48,737 nucleotides of DNA from Gemmatimonadota bacterium (GTDB lineage Bacteria; Gemmatimonadota; Gemmatimonadetes; Gemmatimonadales; GWC2-71-9). Below, in pieces: positions 27,942 to 36,421 of this stretch. The translations under genes and the position numbers were made by a program. Position 1 is the first letter of the stretch. Every line of letters begins with the position of its first letter. The notes beneath the pieces were generated by a model. That model was not told the DNA's origin. It was given only the letters and a program-made list of their open reading frames with translations, and searched no databases. Location of the stretch: positions 1 through 48,737 of the forward strand of contig JADFNB010000023.1 in NCBI GenBank assembly GCA_022563595.1, given 5' to 3'.

Positions 27942-28334
27942 ATGGGCACGCGGACAGCGGACTTTGGGCTCCGGCGCATCGGCCAGATCGCCGTGAACGT
28001 GCAGGACCTCCAGCGGGCGACGGCGTTCTACCGTGACGTGCTCGGCATACGCCTCCTCTTCGAGGTGCCCGGCATGGCCTTCTTCGACTGTGGCGAGGTG
28101 CGGCTGATGCTCGGCAAGGCCGAACAGCCCGAACTCGATCATCGCGCCTCTATCATCTATTACAGAGTCGACGACATCGCTGCCGCGTACCGGAGGCTAG
28201 TGGAGCGCGGCGTAGAGTTCATGCACGAGCCGCGGATGGTGCACAAGACCGACGAGTCGGAGCTGTGGATGGCCTTCCTGCGGGATTCCGAGGAGAACGT
28301 CCTCGCGCTCATGAGCGAGGTGCCGGTGGTGTGA
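27942..28334 (+). CDS. VOC (glyoxalase/bleomycin resistance) family protein
   Basis: A 130-residue VOC-fold protein whose start was set by GGAGG eight bases before the ATG at 27942. It opens with RRIGQIAVNVQDLQRATAFYRDVLGIRLLFE and ends with LWMAFLRDSEENVLALMSE; the YRVDDIAAAYRRLVERGVEF segment is the second module's helix. The typical metal-ligand glutamate near the C-terminus (ENVLALMSE) is present, while the first ligand position holds Gln (GQIAVN) rather than His. The role is unknown. The stop overlaps the sirtuin start as GTGA. Confidence 0.85.
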   Translation: MGTRTADFGLRRIGQIAVNVQDLQRATAFYRDVLGIRLLFEVPGMAFFDCGEVRLMLGKAEQPELDHRASIIYYRVDDIAAAYRRLVERGVEFMHEPRMVHKTDESELWMAFLRDSEENVLALMSEVPVV

Positions 28335-29095
28335 GCGGCTCCGAGATCGCGTTCCCGCACGAGCTGATCGATCTGCTGCGCGCGGCATGCCGCGTGACGG
28401 TGCTGACCGGAGCCGGTATCTCTGCCGAGAGCGGCATCCCGACCTTCAGGGACGCGATGACAGGGCTCTGGGCGCGGTTCCGTCCCGAGGACCTCGCCAC
28501 GCCACAGGCGTTCGAGCGGGACCCGCGTCTGGTGTGGGAGTGGTATTCGTGGCGGCGAGGCCTCGTTGGCAAGGCCAAACCGAATGCGGCTCACCTGGCC
28601 GTGGCACGTCTGGAGTGCCTGGTCAGAGAGGTGGTGGTCGTGACCCAGAACGTCGACGGGTTGCACCACCGGGCCGGTAGCTCCCGGGTCATCGAGCTGC
28701 ACGGGAACATCATGCGGTCGCGCTGCTCGCGTGAGGGCACGGTGGCGGCGACGTGGGAGAAGCCGGAGGAGGGACCGCCACAATGCGAACGGTGCGGCGC
28801 GTACCTGCGCCCCGATGTGGTCTGGTTCGGCGAGCCGTTGCCCCAAGCGGCACTCCAGGAGGCCTACGACACCCTGAGCGCCTCTGATCTGGTGCTCTCG
28901 GTGGGGACGTCCAACGTGGTGGAGCCCGCAGCCTCGATGCCGTGGGCGGCGGCGGCGGCCGGCGTCCCCGTGGCCGTGGTCAACCTGACGATGAGCGGTC
29001 AGCGGGCGGGCCCGGGGATCTTCCATCTCGAAGGACGGGCCGGAGCCGTGCTCCCGGGGCTCCTCGCGGCCGCCTGGCCAGAGGCCGCACCCTGA
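28331..29095 (+). CDS. cobB: Sir2 family NAD-dependent protein deacylase (sirtuin)
   Basis: With the GTG start overlapping the previous stop, the protein has 254 residues. NAD-binding GAGISAESGIPTFRD, VTQNVDGLHHRAG and catalytic histidine ELHGNIM are intact. The pair Y and R in WEWYSWRR matches the YxxR signature of class III desuccinylases such as E. coli CobB. Of the four zinc cysteines the second pair is normal (CERC), but the first reads CSRE, so one ligand is missing. It would remove acetyl or succinyl groups from lysines, using NAD. Confidence 0.9.
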   Translation: MSGSEIAFPHELIDLLRAACRVTVLTGAGISAESGIPTFRDAMTGLWARFRPEDLATPQAFERDPRLVWEWYSWRRGLVGKAKPNAAHLAVARLECLVREVVVVTQNVDGLHHRAGSSRVIELHGNIMRSRCSREGTVAATWEKPEEGPPQCERCGAYLRPDVVWFGEPLPQAALQEAYDTLSASDLVLSVGTSNVVEPAASMPWAAAAAGVPVAVVNLTMSGQRAGPGIFHLEGRAGAVLPGLLAAAWPEAAP

Positions 29096-29333
29096 ACCCC
29101 GTACCGGGACTCAGTTTCGGGCCTGGTCTGAACACCAGCACCCGTTCTGTCCGGTGTAGGTCCGGACCACTAGCCTAGAGCCGAGCAGCCTAAAAGATCG
29201 TTAACGTCGTGTTAATGGAGGTGGGCGGGTCCTCGTCGTACCTTTATCCAGAGGCCGGCGCCGTGACGAACTTTTCCGGCCTGAGCGAGTAGCCTATATT
29301 ATAGATTCTCCAGCGGAGCGGCTCTGAGGCGTC
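29096..29333 (+). promoter_or_regulatory. Leader region of the ccm operon with a candidate -10
   Basis: No gene is visible in these 238 bases. CCTATATTATAG at 29293-29304 offers a strong -10 (TATATT or TATTAT) but no good -35 at the usual distance, so an activator or alternative sigma factor may be involved. The start site would lie about 25 bases before the ccmE ATG, which is preceded by a weak GAGG. Confidence 0.35.
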
Positions 29334-29738
29334 ATGCGTGCACCTACTAAAGTTCTGATCGCCGGCATCCTAGTGCTCGGCACGGTCGGCTATCTCATGG
29401 CGACCGGTATCAAGGAAACGGGCGTCTATTTCGTGACACCGTCCGAACTGGCCGCTAAGGTCAGCGCAGATCCTTCGTTCCACGATGTCGGCGTGAAGAT
29501 GGGGGCGCGGGTGGTGAACGGGAGCATCGAGCGGAACGTCGCGACCCAGACTATCACCTTTCAGGTGACCGACGGCGAGCAGACGTATCCGGTGGTATAC
29601 CGCGGGCTGGCGCCCGACACCTTCACCGACGACGTAGAGGTGGTAGTCGAGGGCCGACTCCAGCCGGACGGGACGTTCCGGGCGACGACGCTGCTCGCCA
29701 AGTGCGGCTCCCGCTACGAGGCGGTACCGGGAGCCTGA
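29334..29738 (+). CDS. ccmE: Cytochrome c maturation heme chaperone CcmE (CXXXY type)
   Basis: The 134-residue periplasmic heme carrier is anchored by an N-terminal helix (KVLIAGILVLGTVGYLMATG), followed by the OB fold (VNGSIERNVATQTITFQVTD; YRGLAPDTFTDDVEVVVEG). It ends in LLAKCGSRYEAV. Classical CcmE binds heme covalently through His in an HXXXY motif; here a cysteine replaces it, giving CXXXY, the variant described in archaea and Desulfovibrio-type systems. It is the first gene of the run ccmE-ccmF-ccmH-ccmI here. Confidence 0.9.
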   Translation: MRAPTKVLIAGILVLGTVGYLMATGIKETGVYFVTPSELAAKVSADPSFHDVGVKMGARVVNGSIERNVATQTITFQVTDGEQTYPVVYRGLAPDTFTDDVEVVVEGRLQPDGTFRATTLLAKCGSRYEAVPGA

Positions 29739-29742
29739 TCAC

Positions 29743-31809
29743 ATGACCATCCTTGGACAGCTCGCCCTCTGGCTGGCTCTCCTCCTCGGGGCGTGGGGCA
29801 CCGTCGTAGGTATCCTCGGTGGGCGACGGGGAGATCCGGCGCTGATCGCGAGCGCCAGGCGTACGACCTATGTCCTGGCCGGTGTCATCTCCGTCGCCGC
29901 CATCTCCCTCGTCACCGCATTGCTGAAGAGCGACTTCAACGTCGCTTACGTCGCTAGCTACACCAGCAGGAACCTGCCGATCGCCTACAAGCTCTCCGCG
30001 TTCTATGGCGGGCAGGCTGGTAGCCTCCTGTTCTGGGCCCTTGTGCTGAGCCTCTTCGCCGCCGCCGCACAGTGGCTGACTCCGCGCCGCTATTCGTACC
30101 TGATGCCCTATGTGGCTGCGGTCACCTCCTTCGTCATCCTGTTCTTCGTGATGGTGACCGTCTTCGCGGCGAATCCGTTCGAACGCCTGCCGTTCACACC
30201 CGTCGACGGGCGCGGTCTCAACCCGCAGTTGCAGAACCCCGGGATGGTCATACACCCGCCCATGCTGTACCTGGGTTACATCTCGATCACCATCCCGTTC
30301 GCGTTCGCCGTCGCCGCGCTCCTCTCGAAGCGCCTCGACATGGGGTGGCTGCACGCCATCCGCAAGTGGACATTGATCTCTTGGCTGTTCCTCTCGGTCG
30401 GCATCACTCTCGGGATGTGGTGGGCCTATGTCGAGCTGGGGTGGGGCGGGTACTGGGCATGGGATCCGGTCGAGAACGCGAGCTTCCTGCCCTGGCTCAC
30501 GATGACGGCGTTTCTCCACTCCGTGATGATTCAGGAGAAGCGCGGGATGCTGAAGCGCTGGAACATGACGCTGATCTCCCTGAGCTTCTTGCTCTCGATC
30601 TTCGGCACCTTCATCACGCGCAGCGGGGTCATCTCCAGCGTCCACTCCTTCACCCAGTCGAGCGTCGGGTACTTCTTCTTGGCTTTCTTGGGACTCAGCA
30701 TCGTGGGCGTCGTAGTCCTGATCTGGACGCGTGCCTCACTGCTCAAGACCGAGGCGCACCTGGACAGCGCGCTTTCGCGGGAAGCGAGCTTCTTCTTCAA
30801 TAACCTGCTGTTGGTCGGAATGGCGTTTTCGGTGCTCTGGGGAACGCTCTTCCCGATCATCTCTGAGGTGGTCCGCGGAACGCAGGTGACCGTCGGCCCG
30901 CCGTTCTTCAATCAGGTGAACATACCGATCGGATTGGGATTGCTCGCCCTGACCGGGATCGGGCCGCTCATCGCGTGGCGCCGGGCGAGTCCGCGGAACC
31001 TGCGACGCCAGTTTGCCGCCCCGCTGGTGTTGGCGGCCTTGGTAGCCCTCGCCCTGATCGCCCTCGGCCTTCGCGACTTCTACGCCGGCATGGCGTTCAC
31101 GATCGGAGCGTTCGTCGTAGGAGCGATCGTGCAGGAGTTCATCCGCGGGACGGGCGCGCGCCATCGGCTGCATGGCGAGAACCCGGCGCTGGCGTTCGTA
31201 CGGCTGGTGGGACGGAACCGCCGCCGGTATGGCGGTTACATCGTTCACATCGGTATCGTGATCTATTTCGTGGCGTTCGCGGGCCAGGCGTTCAAGACGG
31301 AGATCGAGGCTTCTCTCAAGCCGGGCGAGTCGGTGGATCTGCGCTCGCCGTACGGTCATACCTATACGTTCACGCATCTGGGAGTCTCGCAGTACGAGGC
31401 CCTGAACCGGTTTGTGTCCGCCGCGTCGCTGGAGATCACGCGCGACGGGAAACCGTTCGGGCGCCCCCTCACCAGTGAGAAGCGCCAGCACGTCGATTCC
31501 TTTGGTAGGCCCACCTTCGAGCCGTCGACCGAAGCGGCCATCCGCTACACCCTGCGGGAGGACATCTACGTCGTGTACGCCGGCTCGGTGGAGGGTACCG
31601 AGGAAGCGGTCTACCGAATCACGATCAATCCGCTGGTGACCTGGGTGTGGATCGGCTGCATGGTGCTCGTCTTTGGCGGGGCCGTCACGCTGTGGCCGGG
31701 TGGCACCGTGGGCGCCCGTGGGTTGCGCCGGCCGACCGAAAGTGGATACCAGGCGCGGCTCCCGGCGGAGATGCCAATCGAGCGGGAAGGAGCGGAGGTA
31801 CTCTCGTGA
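29743..31809 (+). CDS. ccmF: Cytochrome c heme lyase CcmF
   Basis: The 688-residue polytopic membrane protein attaches heme from CcmE to apocytochrome c. It has the WWD heme-handling domain (MWWAYVELGWGGYWAWDPVE), a preceding HPPMLYLGY and following ITRSGVISSVHSFTQS with the P-His histidines, and about 14 membrane helices. The C-terminal periplasmic domain lies at about 510-640. It follows ccmE by four bases and its stop overlaps the next start as GTGA. Confidence 0.95.
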   Translation: MTILGQLALWLALLLGAWGTVVGILGGRRGDPALIASARRTTYVLAGVISVAAISLVTALLKSDFNVAYVASYTSRNLPIAYKLSAFYGGQAGSLLFWALVLSLFAAAAQWLTPRRYSYLMPYVAAVTSFVILFFVMVTVFAANPFERLPFTPVDGRGLNPQLQNPGMVIHPPMLYLGYISITIPFAFAVAALLSKRLDMGWLHAIRKWTLISWLFLSVGITLGMWWAYVELGWGGYWAWDPVENASFLPWLTMTAFLHSVMIQEKRGMLKRWNMTLISLSFLLSIFGTFITRSGVISSVHSFTQSSVGYFFLAFLGLSIVGVVVLIWTRASLLKTEAHLDSALSREASFFFNNLLLVGMAFSVLWGTLFPIISEVVRGTQVTVGPPFFNQVNIPIGLGLLALTGIGPLIAWRRASPRNLRRQFAAPLVLAALVALALIALGLRDFYAGMAFTIGAFVVGAIVQEFIRGTGARHRLHGENPALAFVRLVGRNRRRYGGYIVHIGIVIYFVAFAGQAFKTEIEASLKPGESVDLRSPYGHTYTFTHLGVSQYEALNRFVSAASLEITRDGKPFGRPLTSEKRQHVDSFGRPTFEPSTEAAIRYTLREDIYVVYAGSVEGTEEAVYRITINPLVTWVWIGCMVLVFGGAVTLWPGGTVGARGLRRPTESGYQARLPAEMPIEREGAEVLS

Positions 31810-32402
31810 GTTCCGCCGCGGTGATGGACCGGCGGGCGCTACTGCGGGGCGGGATGGCAGCGATAGTGCCCGTGTTGGCGCAGCGGCCCACCCAAGATAC
31901 CGGCTCGGCCGCGCCGCTTAGACAGCCCGAACTCGCAGGTCGTCCGCGGGATCGTATAACCGACTACGAGAACGATCCGTTCATCATCGGGGTGGAGAGA
32001 CGGCTGCGGTGCACATGCGGATGTAACCTGGACGTGCATACGTGTCGCACCACCGATTTCACCTGCACGTATGCCCCTCAGCTCCACCGGGAAGTCGTTG
32101 CGCTCGTAGAGCAGAACAAGAGCGCGGAAGAGATACTCGCCGCGTTCGTGGCCGAATACGGCGAGACCATTCTCATGGCGCCACCCAAAGAAGGGTTCAA
32201 CTGGGCGGCTTACCTCCTTCCCGGCATCGTCATCGGAATCGTCGGATCGGTCATCGCCTGGGTCCTGATCCGCCGGAGCCGTATGGCCGCGCCCGCGCCG
32301 GCGGCCTCCAACAAAGAATCGCCCGGCGCGTTGTCATTCACGGAGCTGTCCGAGGACGACGCCACGCGGCTCCAGGCGGAACTCCAGCGCTTGGAGCAGT
32401 GA
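31806..32402 (+). CDS. CcmH/CycL-like cytochrome c maturation protein
   Basis: A 198-residue protein with a Tat-like signal (MDRRALLRGGMAAIVPVLA), a periplasmic three-helix domain carrying LRCTCGCNLDVHTC, and a C-terminal helix (YLLPGIVIGIVGSVIAWVLI). CcmH reduces the apocytochrome CXXCH cysteines through an LRCXXC motif; here the order is LRCTCGC followed by another cysteine, a noncanonical arrangement. The second-half pattern (SAEEILAAFVAEYGETILMAPP) is typical of CcmH. A second in-frame start lies at MDRR (31824). Confidence 0.8.
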   Translation: MSSAAVMDRRALLRGGMAAIVPVLAQRPTQDTGSAAPLRQPELAGRPRDRITDYENDPFIIGVERRLRCTCGCNLDVHTCRTTDFTCTYAPQLHREVVALVEQNKSAEEILAAFVAEYGETILMAPPKEGFNWAAYLLPGIVIGIVGSVIAWVLIRRSRMAAPAPAASNKESPGALSFTELSEDDATRLQAELQRLEQ

Positions 32403-32403
32403 C

Positions 32404-32838
32404 ATGCTCGAGCTTCTAGCCGGCGCAGCGGTGGCCGTCGTCGCGCTCGCCATCATACTCGAACCGCTCGTGCGGGGTATCCGGCGCGGGCCGCCGGTGA
32501 CCCCTGCCGACTTCGCCGAGGATGCGTTCACGCCGCTCGAGGAATCCGAGTCCCCCAAGATCCAGGCGTTGCTCGCCCTGAAAGAGATCGAGTTCGATCG
32601 CGCGACCGGAAAACTGTCCGACGAGGACTACGCCCAATTGAAGGCCAGTTACGCGCAACAGGCTCTCGCGGCGATCGAGGTGGAAGAGCGAGAGGCCGAC
32701 GACGCAGCGGAAGCCGAGGATGCCGCGGAGGCGCTCGTCCGTCAAGCCCGCGCTCAGGTGCGTACGTGTCCGGAGTGCGGCCCCCGGCCCGAGTCCGAGG
32801 CCTCCTTCTGCTCGAATTGTGGCCGCGCATTGGTGTGA
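32404..32838 (+). CDS. CcmI-like membrane protein with C-terminal zinc ribbon
   Basis: The 144-residue protein has one N-terminal helix (LLAGAAVAVVALAIILEPL), a middle segment like the start of CcmI (ALLALKEIEFDRATGKLSDEDYAQLKASY), an acidic Ala/Glu helix and a zinc ribbon (CPECGPRPESEASFCSNCG). CcmI presents apocytochrome c to the heme lyase in some systems; whether this short form does so is unknown. It ends the ccm run and starts two bases after the ccmH-like stop. Confidence 0.7.
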   Translation: MLELLAGAAVAVVALAIILEPLVRGIRRGPPVTPADFAEDAFTPLEESESPKIQALLALKEIEFDRATGKLSDEDYAQLKASYAQQALAAIEVEEREADDAAEAEDAAEALVRQARAQVRTCPECGPRPESEASFCSNCGRALV

Positions 32839-32848
32839 CCTGCATTAC

Positions 32849-32862
32849 GTGACGCGCGTCAC
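32849..32862. promoter_or_regulatory. Crp/Fnr-type palindrome
   Basis: GTGACGCGCGTCAC is a perfect 14-bp palindrome of the form GTGA-N6-TCAC, the core of Crp-family binding sites. It lies between the ccmI-like stop and the lipoprotein gene, 83 bases before that ATG, where an activator could sit upstream of a promoter. Confidence 0.5.
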
Positions 32863-32944
32863 ACCGTTAACGTCACCAACCTCATCGCGTCTCCCCCTTC
32901 GAAGTGGCACCATACAACCGGTAACTTCGAACGGGAGCACAACG

Positions 32945-33907
32945 ATGAAACGCTACCTTGCGGCGCTTGCGGCCGCGTCGGTTCTCGGGTTGGGAGCATG
33001 CAGCGATACGCTGGGTCCCGGTAACGCATCCGACCAGGACCGCGCCGAGCTTCTTGCCATCCTGGACGAGTCGGGATGGTTCACCGATGAGTTTGGCGAC
33101 GACGGTGCGGTCGTCGACTTCAGTTTCGGATCTGGATTCGACTTCGGCTTCGGCGCGTTGCTCGCCGAGGCCCAGGACGAGGTTCCGCTCGTGCGCCTCT
33201 GGGGACGACGGCATGGGCGGCCGGTGGCCCGGGAGCGGACCGTCACCGTCGAGGGAGACGCGGCGCAAGTGACGTGGATCGTGACGTTCGAGGGCGAGTT
33301 CGTGCTCGATCGGACCGACGACGGTCAGATCAACCCTACGAGCAAACCGTTGGCTCATCAGGCAGTTCAGCACGCGGTGTTCACCCGCCGGGCCGAGCTC
33401 GATGACCAGGGCCGTCGGTGGCAGCTGGTCGGGGTCAGCCCTCGTGAGTGGCGCATGACCGATCCGGACGAACGTACGATCACGCTGACGCGCGTCGAGA
33501 TCAGCATCAATGGCGGCGAGCGCCGGATCGTCATCGAAGATCCGGCTGCCCTGCTCGATATCGACGGTCGCCTCCCGCGCCTCGAGGTCGGTGACGAGGT
33601 CCGGGTGGCGGCGCGCGTCGCGAACGACTCGGACCTCGGGAACACGCCTCCGGAGTTCGTCTTCCTGCACCTGTTCCACGCCAACCCGAGCAGGCGCGCC
33701 TGGATTCGCGTGCGAATGTTCCGCAACGATGCCGGTGAGTACGCGCGGAAATGGACGGTGCGGCACCCGGGGCGTGGGCGGATCGTCGTTGACGCTATCG
33801 ACTCGCAGGCGTTCAACACCGACAATGATGACGACTACCGGGCCCACCTGATCGGGATCCCGTACCGGGTCGGTTCCGACTCCGACTCCGACGGCGGCGG
33901 CGAGTAG
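32945..33907 (+). CDS. Lipoprotein of unknown function
   Basis: A 320-residue lipoprotein: signal peptide MKRYLAALAAASVLGLGAC with lipobox LGAC. The body contains no domain I recognise. A Phe/Gly-Asp-rich stretch (DFSFGSGFDFGFGA) follows the signal. A later half contains ERTITLTRVEISINGGERR and a beta-sandwich-like end (DEVRVAARVANDSDL, EFVFLHLF, FRNDAGEYARKWTVRHPG). The C-terminus is acidic and repetitive (SDSDSDGGGE). GGGAG precedes the ATG by seven bases. Confidence 0.75.
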   Translation: MKRYLAALAAASVLGLGACSDTLGPGNASDQDRAELLAILDESGWFTDEFGDDGAVVDFSFGSGFDFGFGALLAEAQDEVPLVRLWGRRHGRPVARERTVTVEGDAAQVTWIVTFEGEFVLDRTDDGQINPTSKPLAHQAVQHAVFTRRAELDDQGRRWQLVGVSPREWRMTDPDERTITLTRVEISINGGERRIVIEDPAALLDIDGRLPRLEVGDEVRVAARVANDSDLGNTPPEFVFLHLFHANPSRRAWIRVRMFRNDAGEYARKWTVRHPGRGRIVVDAIDSQAFNTDNDDDYRAHLIGIPYRVGSDSDSDGGGE

Positions 33908-33943
33908 CCGTCAGACGCGGCAGCAGCGGGTCGCGTAGGGAAT

Positions 33944-33969
33944 GAGCGCGGTCGATCGTGGCCGCGCTC
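33944..33969. terminator. Bidirectional hairpin terminator
   Basis: An 8-bp stem GAGCGCGG (33944-33951) pairs with CCGCGCTC (33962-33969) around a 10-base loop; TCTTCT follows on the plus strand. It lies between the convergent lipoprotein and ABC permease stops. Confidence 0.6.
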
Positions 33970-33976
33970 TTCTGCG

Positions 33977-35662
33977 TCAGAACTCGAATGCCTCCATCCG
34001 CCGCAATCCAACCCACAGGGGGATCGCCGTGGCGAGCGCGCAGATCAACAACACCAATGCGAACGCACCGATCATTACGGCGTTGATTTCCACGGGCTGG
34101 CCGCTGAATGTGGCCTGAAGGTATCCGTAGACCGGAATCGCCTCGATCACGATCACCAGTGCCAGCAACGCGATGGTCGTCATCATGAACACGAGGCCGC
34201 CGAAGGAAGTCGGGATCTGCGCGGCGTTCTCCGTCTCGAACTGCGGGTAGAGGGCGCCGAACCCCAGGGCCATCGCCCCGATTGCGAGCGTGAGCACGAT
34301 GATGGTGCCGACGCTCACCACCATCATGAACATGGTCGTCTTGAGCAATACGTTCGTGAGAACGGTGATGAGCAACGCGAGGATCAGCAGTGGGATCGTG
34401 CCCATCCAGTATTTTGCCCACATCAGGGCCCGCAGGTCGAGGGGGCTGGACCGGAGCAGCCACATCTGGCGTCCCTCGAGAGAGATCGCCGGAAAGATGA
34501 ATCGCGCCGCGATCGAGGCGAGCACGAATCCGGCCAGTCCCAGGTTGAGGAACGATATCAGTGTCACGAAGAAAAACGGCACGCGCTCGCCGGAGAACAG
34601 GGGGAGTGCCTTGATATTGAACAGATAGATCACCACCAACACGGCGAGCAGAATGAGCTGGCTCCACTGCGTCGTGTCACGAAAGAAGAGCTTGATGTCC
34701 TTGATGATTAACTCGCGCTTGGTGACCGAAAGCAAACGAGCCACCGGCGTGAGCAATACGCGCCAGATCCAGCCGCGGACGAAGCGGTCCGCCCCCTCCT
34801 GAGCCTTCGTGAACCCGGCGGGGTATAGCCGGTAGTGCAGTGCGGCACCCAGGACGAGGAACGCGGCGCAGGTGGTCCAGAGCATTATCAAGCTCAACCC
34901 GTCGAACGGGCCCACCAGGTAACCCATGATACCATTCGTCGCCCACTCGCTCGGCAGGAGCGGTGAGGTGGGCGTGCGGAGCACCGTGATGAAATCGAGC
35001 AGGTTGCGGAACCCTTCGGGCCGCGCGAGCTGCTCGGGGCGAATGATGCGGAACAGCAGGACGAGGATGCCGGCGGCCGCGATCGTGATGACCGAGAGAA
35101 GGTCGCGGGTGCGTCGGGCGGGAAATACGTTGACCAGGATCAAGGTGATCGCGCTGCCGATCGTAGCCGGGATGATCAACGTCGGGGCGAGGACGACGAT
35201 CGCATACGGCGCGAACAGCCAACCCCCGTCGTAGATCACGCCGTACGCCGTCAGAATCGGCACGGCCATGAGCGCGACCATCCAGGAACTATGAAGCATG
35301 GTCTCGCCGAGTTTGGCGAGGTAGATGTGCAGCCAGTCGACCGGCGACGACACCAGGAGATCGAGGTCTTTGGCCAGGAAGTAGGACGACAGCGCCGTGA
35401 TGATGTTCGACAGCAGGAGAATCGCGAGGAACGACAACATGGTGAGCCCCAGCAACTTGCCGGCCAGGAGCGGTCCAATCTCTTCGACCCCGCGGAAATA
35501 ACTCAGCACACGATATAGGACCCCGAACACGGCGAGCCAGAACGCGAGGCCCACGAACCCGAGGACGAGCATCTTTCCCCGCCCGCCACGCGCGCGTTCC
35601 TGCCGGACCCGAGCGAGCATGGTCAGCCATTTCGGGCGCATGACGTTGGCGAGCGTACTCAT
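33977..35662 (-). CDS. ABC exporter permease
   Basis: With the ATG at 35662 the protein has 561 residues and about 12-14 hydrophobic segments arranged in two halves, like the large ABC-2-type exporter permeases. Examples are GRGKMLVLGFVGLAFWLAVF and LTMLSFLAILLLSNIITAL. It is the membrane partner of the ATPase encoded just upstream, whose stop shares one base with this start. The substrate is unknown. Confidence 0.82.
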   Translation of the reverse strand: MSTLANVMRPKWLTMLARVRQERARGGRGKMLVLGFVGLAFWLAVFGVLYRVLSYFRGVEEIGPLLAGKLLGLTMLSFLAILLLSNIITALSSYFLAKDLDLLVSSPVDWLHIYLAKLGETMLHSSWMVALMAVPILTAYGVIYDGGWLFAPYAIVVLAPTLIIPATIGSAITLILVNVFPARRTRDLLSVITIAAAGILVLLFRIIRPEQLARPEGFRNLLDFITVLRTPTSPLLPSEWATNGIMGYLVGPFDGLSLIMLWTTCAAFLVLGAALHYRLYPAGFTKAQEGADRFVRGWIWRVLLTPVARLLSVTKRELIIKDIKLFFRDTTQWSQLILLAVLVVIYLFNIKALPLFSGERVPFFFVTLISFLNLGLAGFVLASIAARFIFPAISLEGRQMWLLRSSPLDLRALMWAKYWMGTIPLLILALLITVLTNVLLKTTMFMMVVSVGTIIVLTLAIGAMALGFGALYPQFETENAAQIPTSFGGLVFMMTTIALLALVIVIEAIPVYGYLQATFSGQPVEINAVMIGAFALVLLICALATAIPLWVGLRRMEAFEF

Positions 35663-36420
35663 CAGTTCTCCAAGATGGCCGCCAGCTCCCGCTCGGTGCT
35701 CCCACCGGTGAGCTTGAGGAAGAGTTCCTCCAAGGATGCGTTCCCGGATTTCGTCTGCTGGCGCAGCTCGCGCATCGTACCGTGCGCCACGATCTTGCCT
35801 GCCTGGATGATCGCGATACCGTCGCACATCGCTTCCGCGACCTCGAGCGTGTGGGTGCTCATGAGCACAGTACCGCCGCGGTCGACGAAGTGCCGGAAGA
35901 TACTCTTGAGCAGCCGGGTGCCCCTGGGGTCGAGCCCAACCATAGGCTCGTCGACGACGATGAGTTCCGGCCGGTGCACGAGCGCGCTCGAGATGATCAG
36001 CTTTTGGCGCATGCCGTGACTGTACGCCTCGATCAGCTTGTCTTTCCAGACGGTCAGCTCGAACAGATCCAGCAACTCGTCGATACGCTTTTCGACTGCG
36101 GTGCCGTCTTGCCCGTAGAGGCCGGCGACGAAACGCAGGAACTCGCTGCCCGTCAGCTTCTCGTACATGAATGGGCGGTCGGGAATGAACCCGAGACGGT
36201 GCTTGGCCGCCATCGGTCGCTCGATCAGGTCGTCACCACCGAGCCAGATACGGCCGGCCGTGGGGCGCAGTATTCCGGCAATCATTCTGAGCGTAGTCGT
36301 CTTCCCGGCGCCGTTCGGGCCGAGAAATCCGAATACCTTGCCTCGTGGAACGTGCAGTTCGATGTCGTCCACCGCAGTGAACCCGCCGAACCGCTTCGTC
36401 AGGTGTTCCAGCCGTATCAT
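35662..36420 (-). CDS. ABC transporter ATP-binding protein
   Basis: A 252-residue ABC ATPase: Walker A GPNGAGKTTTLRMIAG near residue 35, signature YSHGMRQKLIISSAL, Walker B ELIVVDEPMVGLDP and H-loop VLMSTHTLEVAEAM. The type is that of ABC-2 drug, lipid or gliding-like exporters. It belongs to the six-gene operon from cutA to the permease; only one base separates it from the transglutaminase-like gene. Confidence 0.92.
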   Translation of the reverse strand: MIRLEHLTKRFGGFTAVDDIELHVPRGKVFGFLGPNGAGKTTTLRMIAGILRPTAGRIWLGGDDLIERPMAAKHRLGFIPDRPFMYEKLTGSEFLRFVAGLYGQDGTAVEKRIDELLDLFELTVWKDKLIEAYSHGMRQKLIISSALVHRPELIVVDEPMVGLDPRGTRLLKSIFRHFVDRGGTVLMSTHTLEVAEAMCDGIAIIQAGKIVAHGTMRELRQQTKSGNASLEELFLKLTGGSTERELAAILEN

Positions 36421-36421
36421 C

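Noticed and set aside
29096-29180. Possible structured RNA or tRNA-like gene upstream of ccmE
   Set aside because: Some short complementary segments exist, but no cloverleaf, T-loop or anticodon arm could be assembled.
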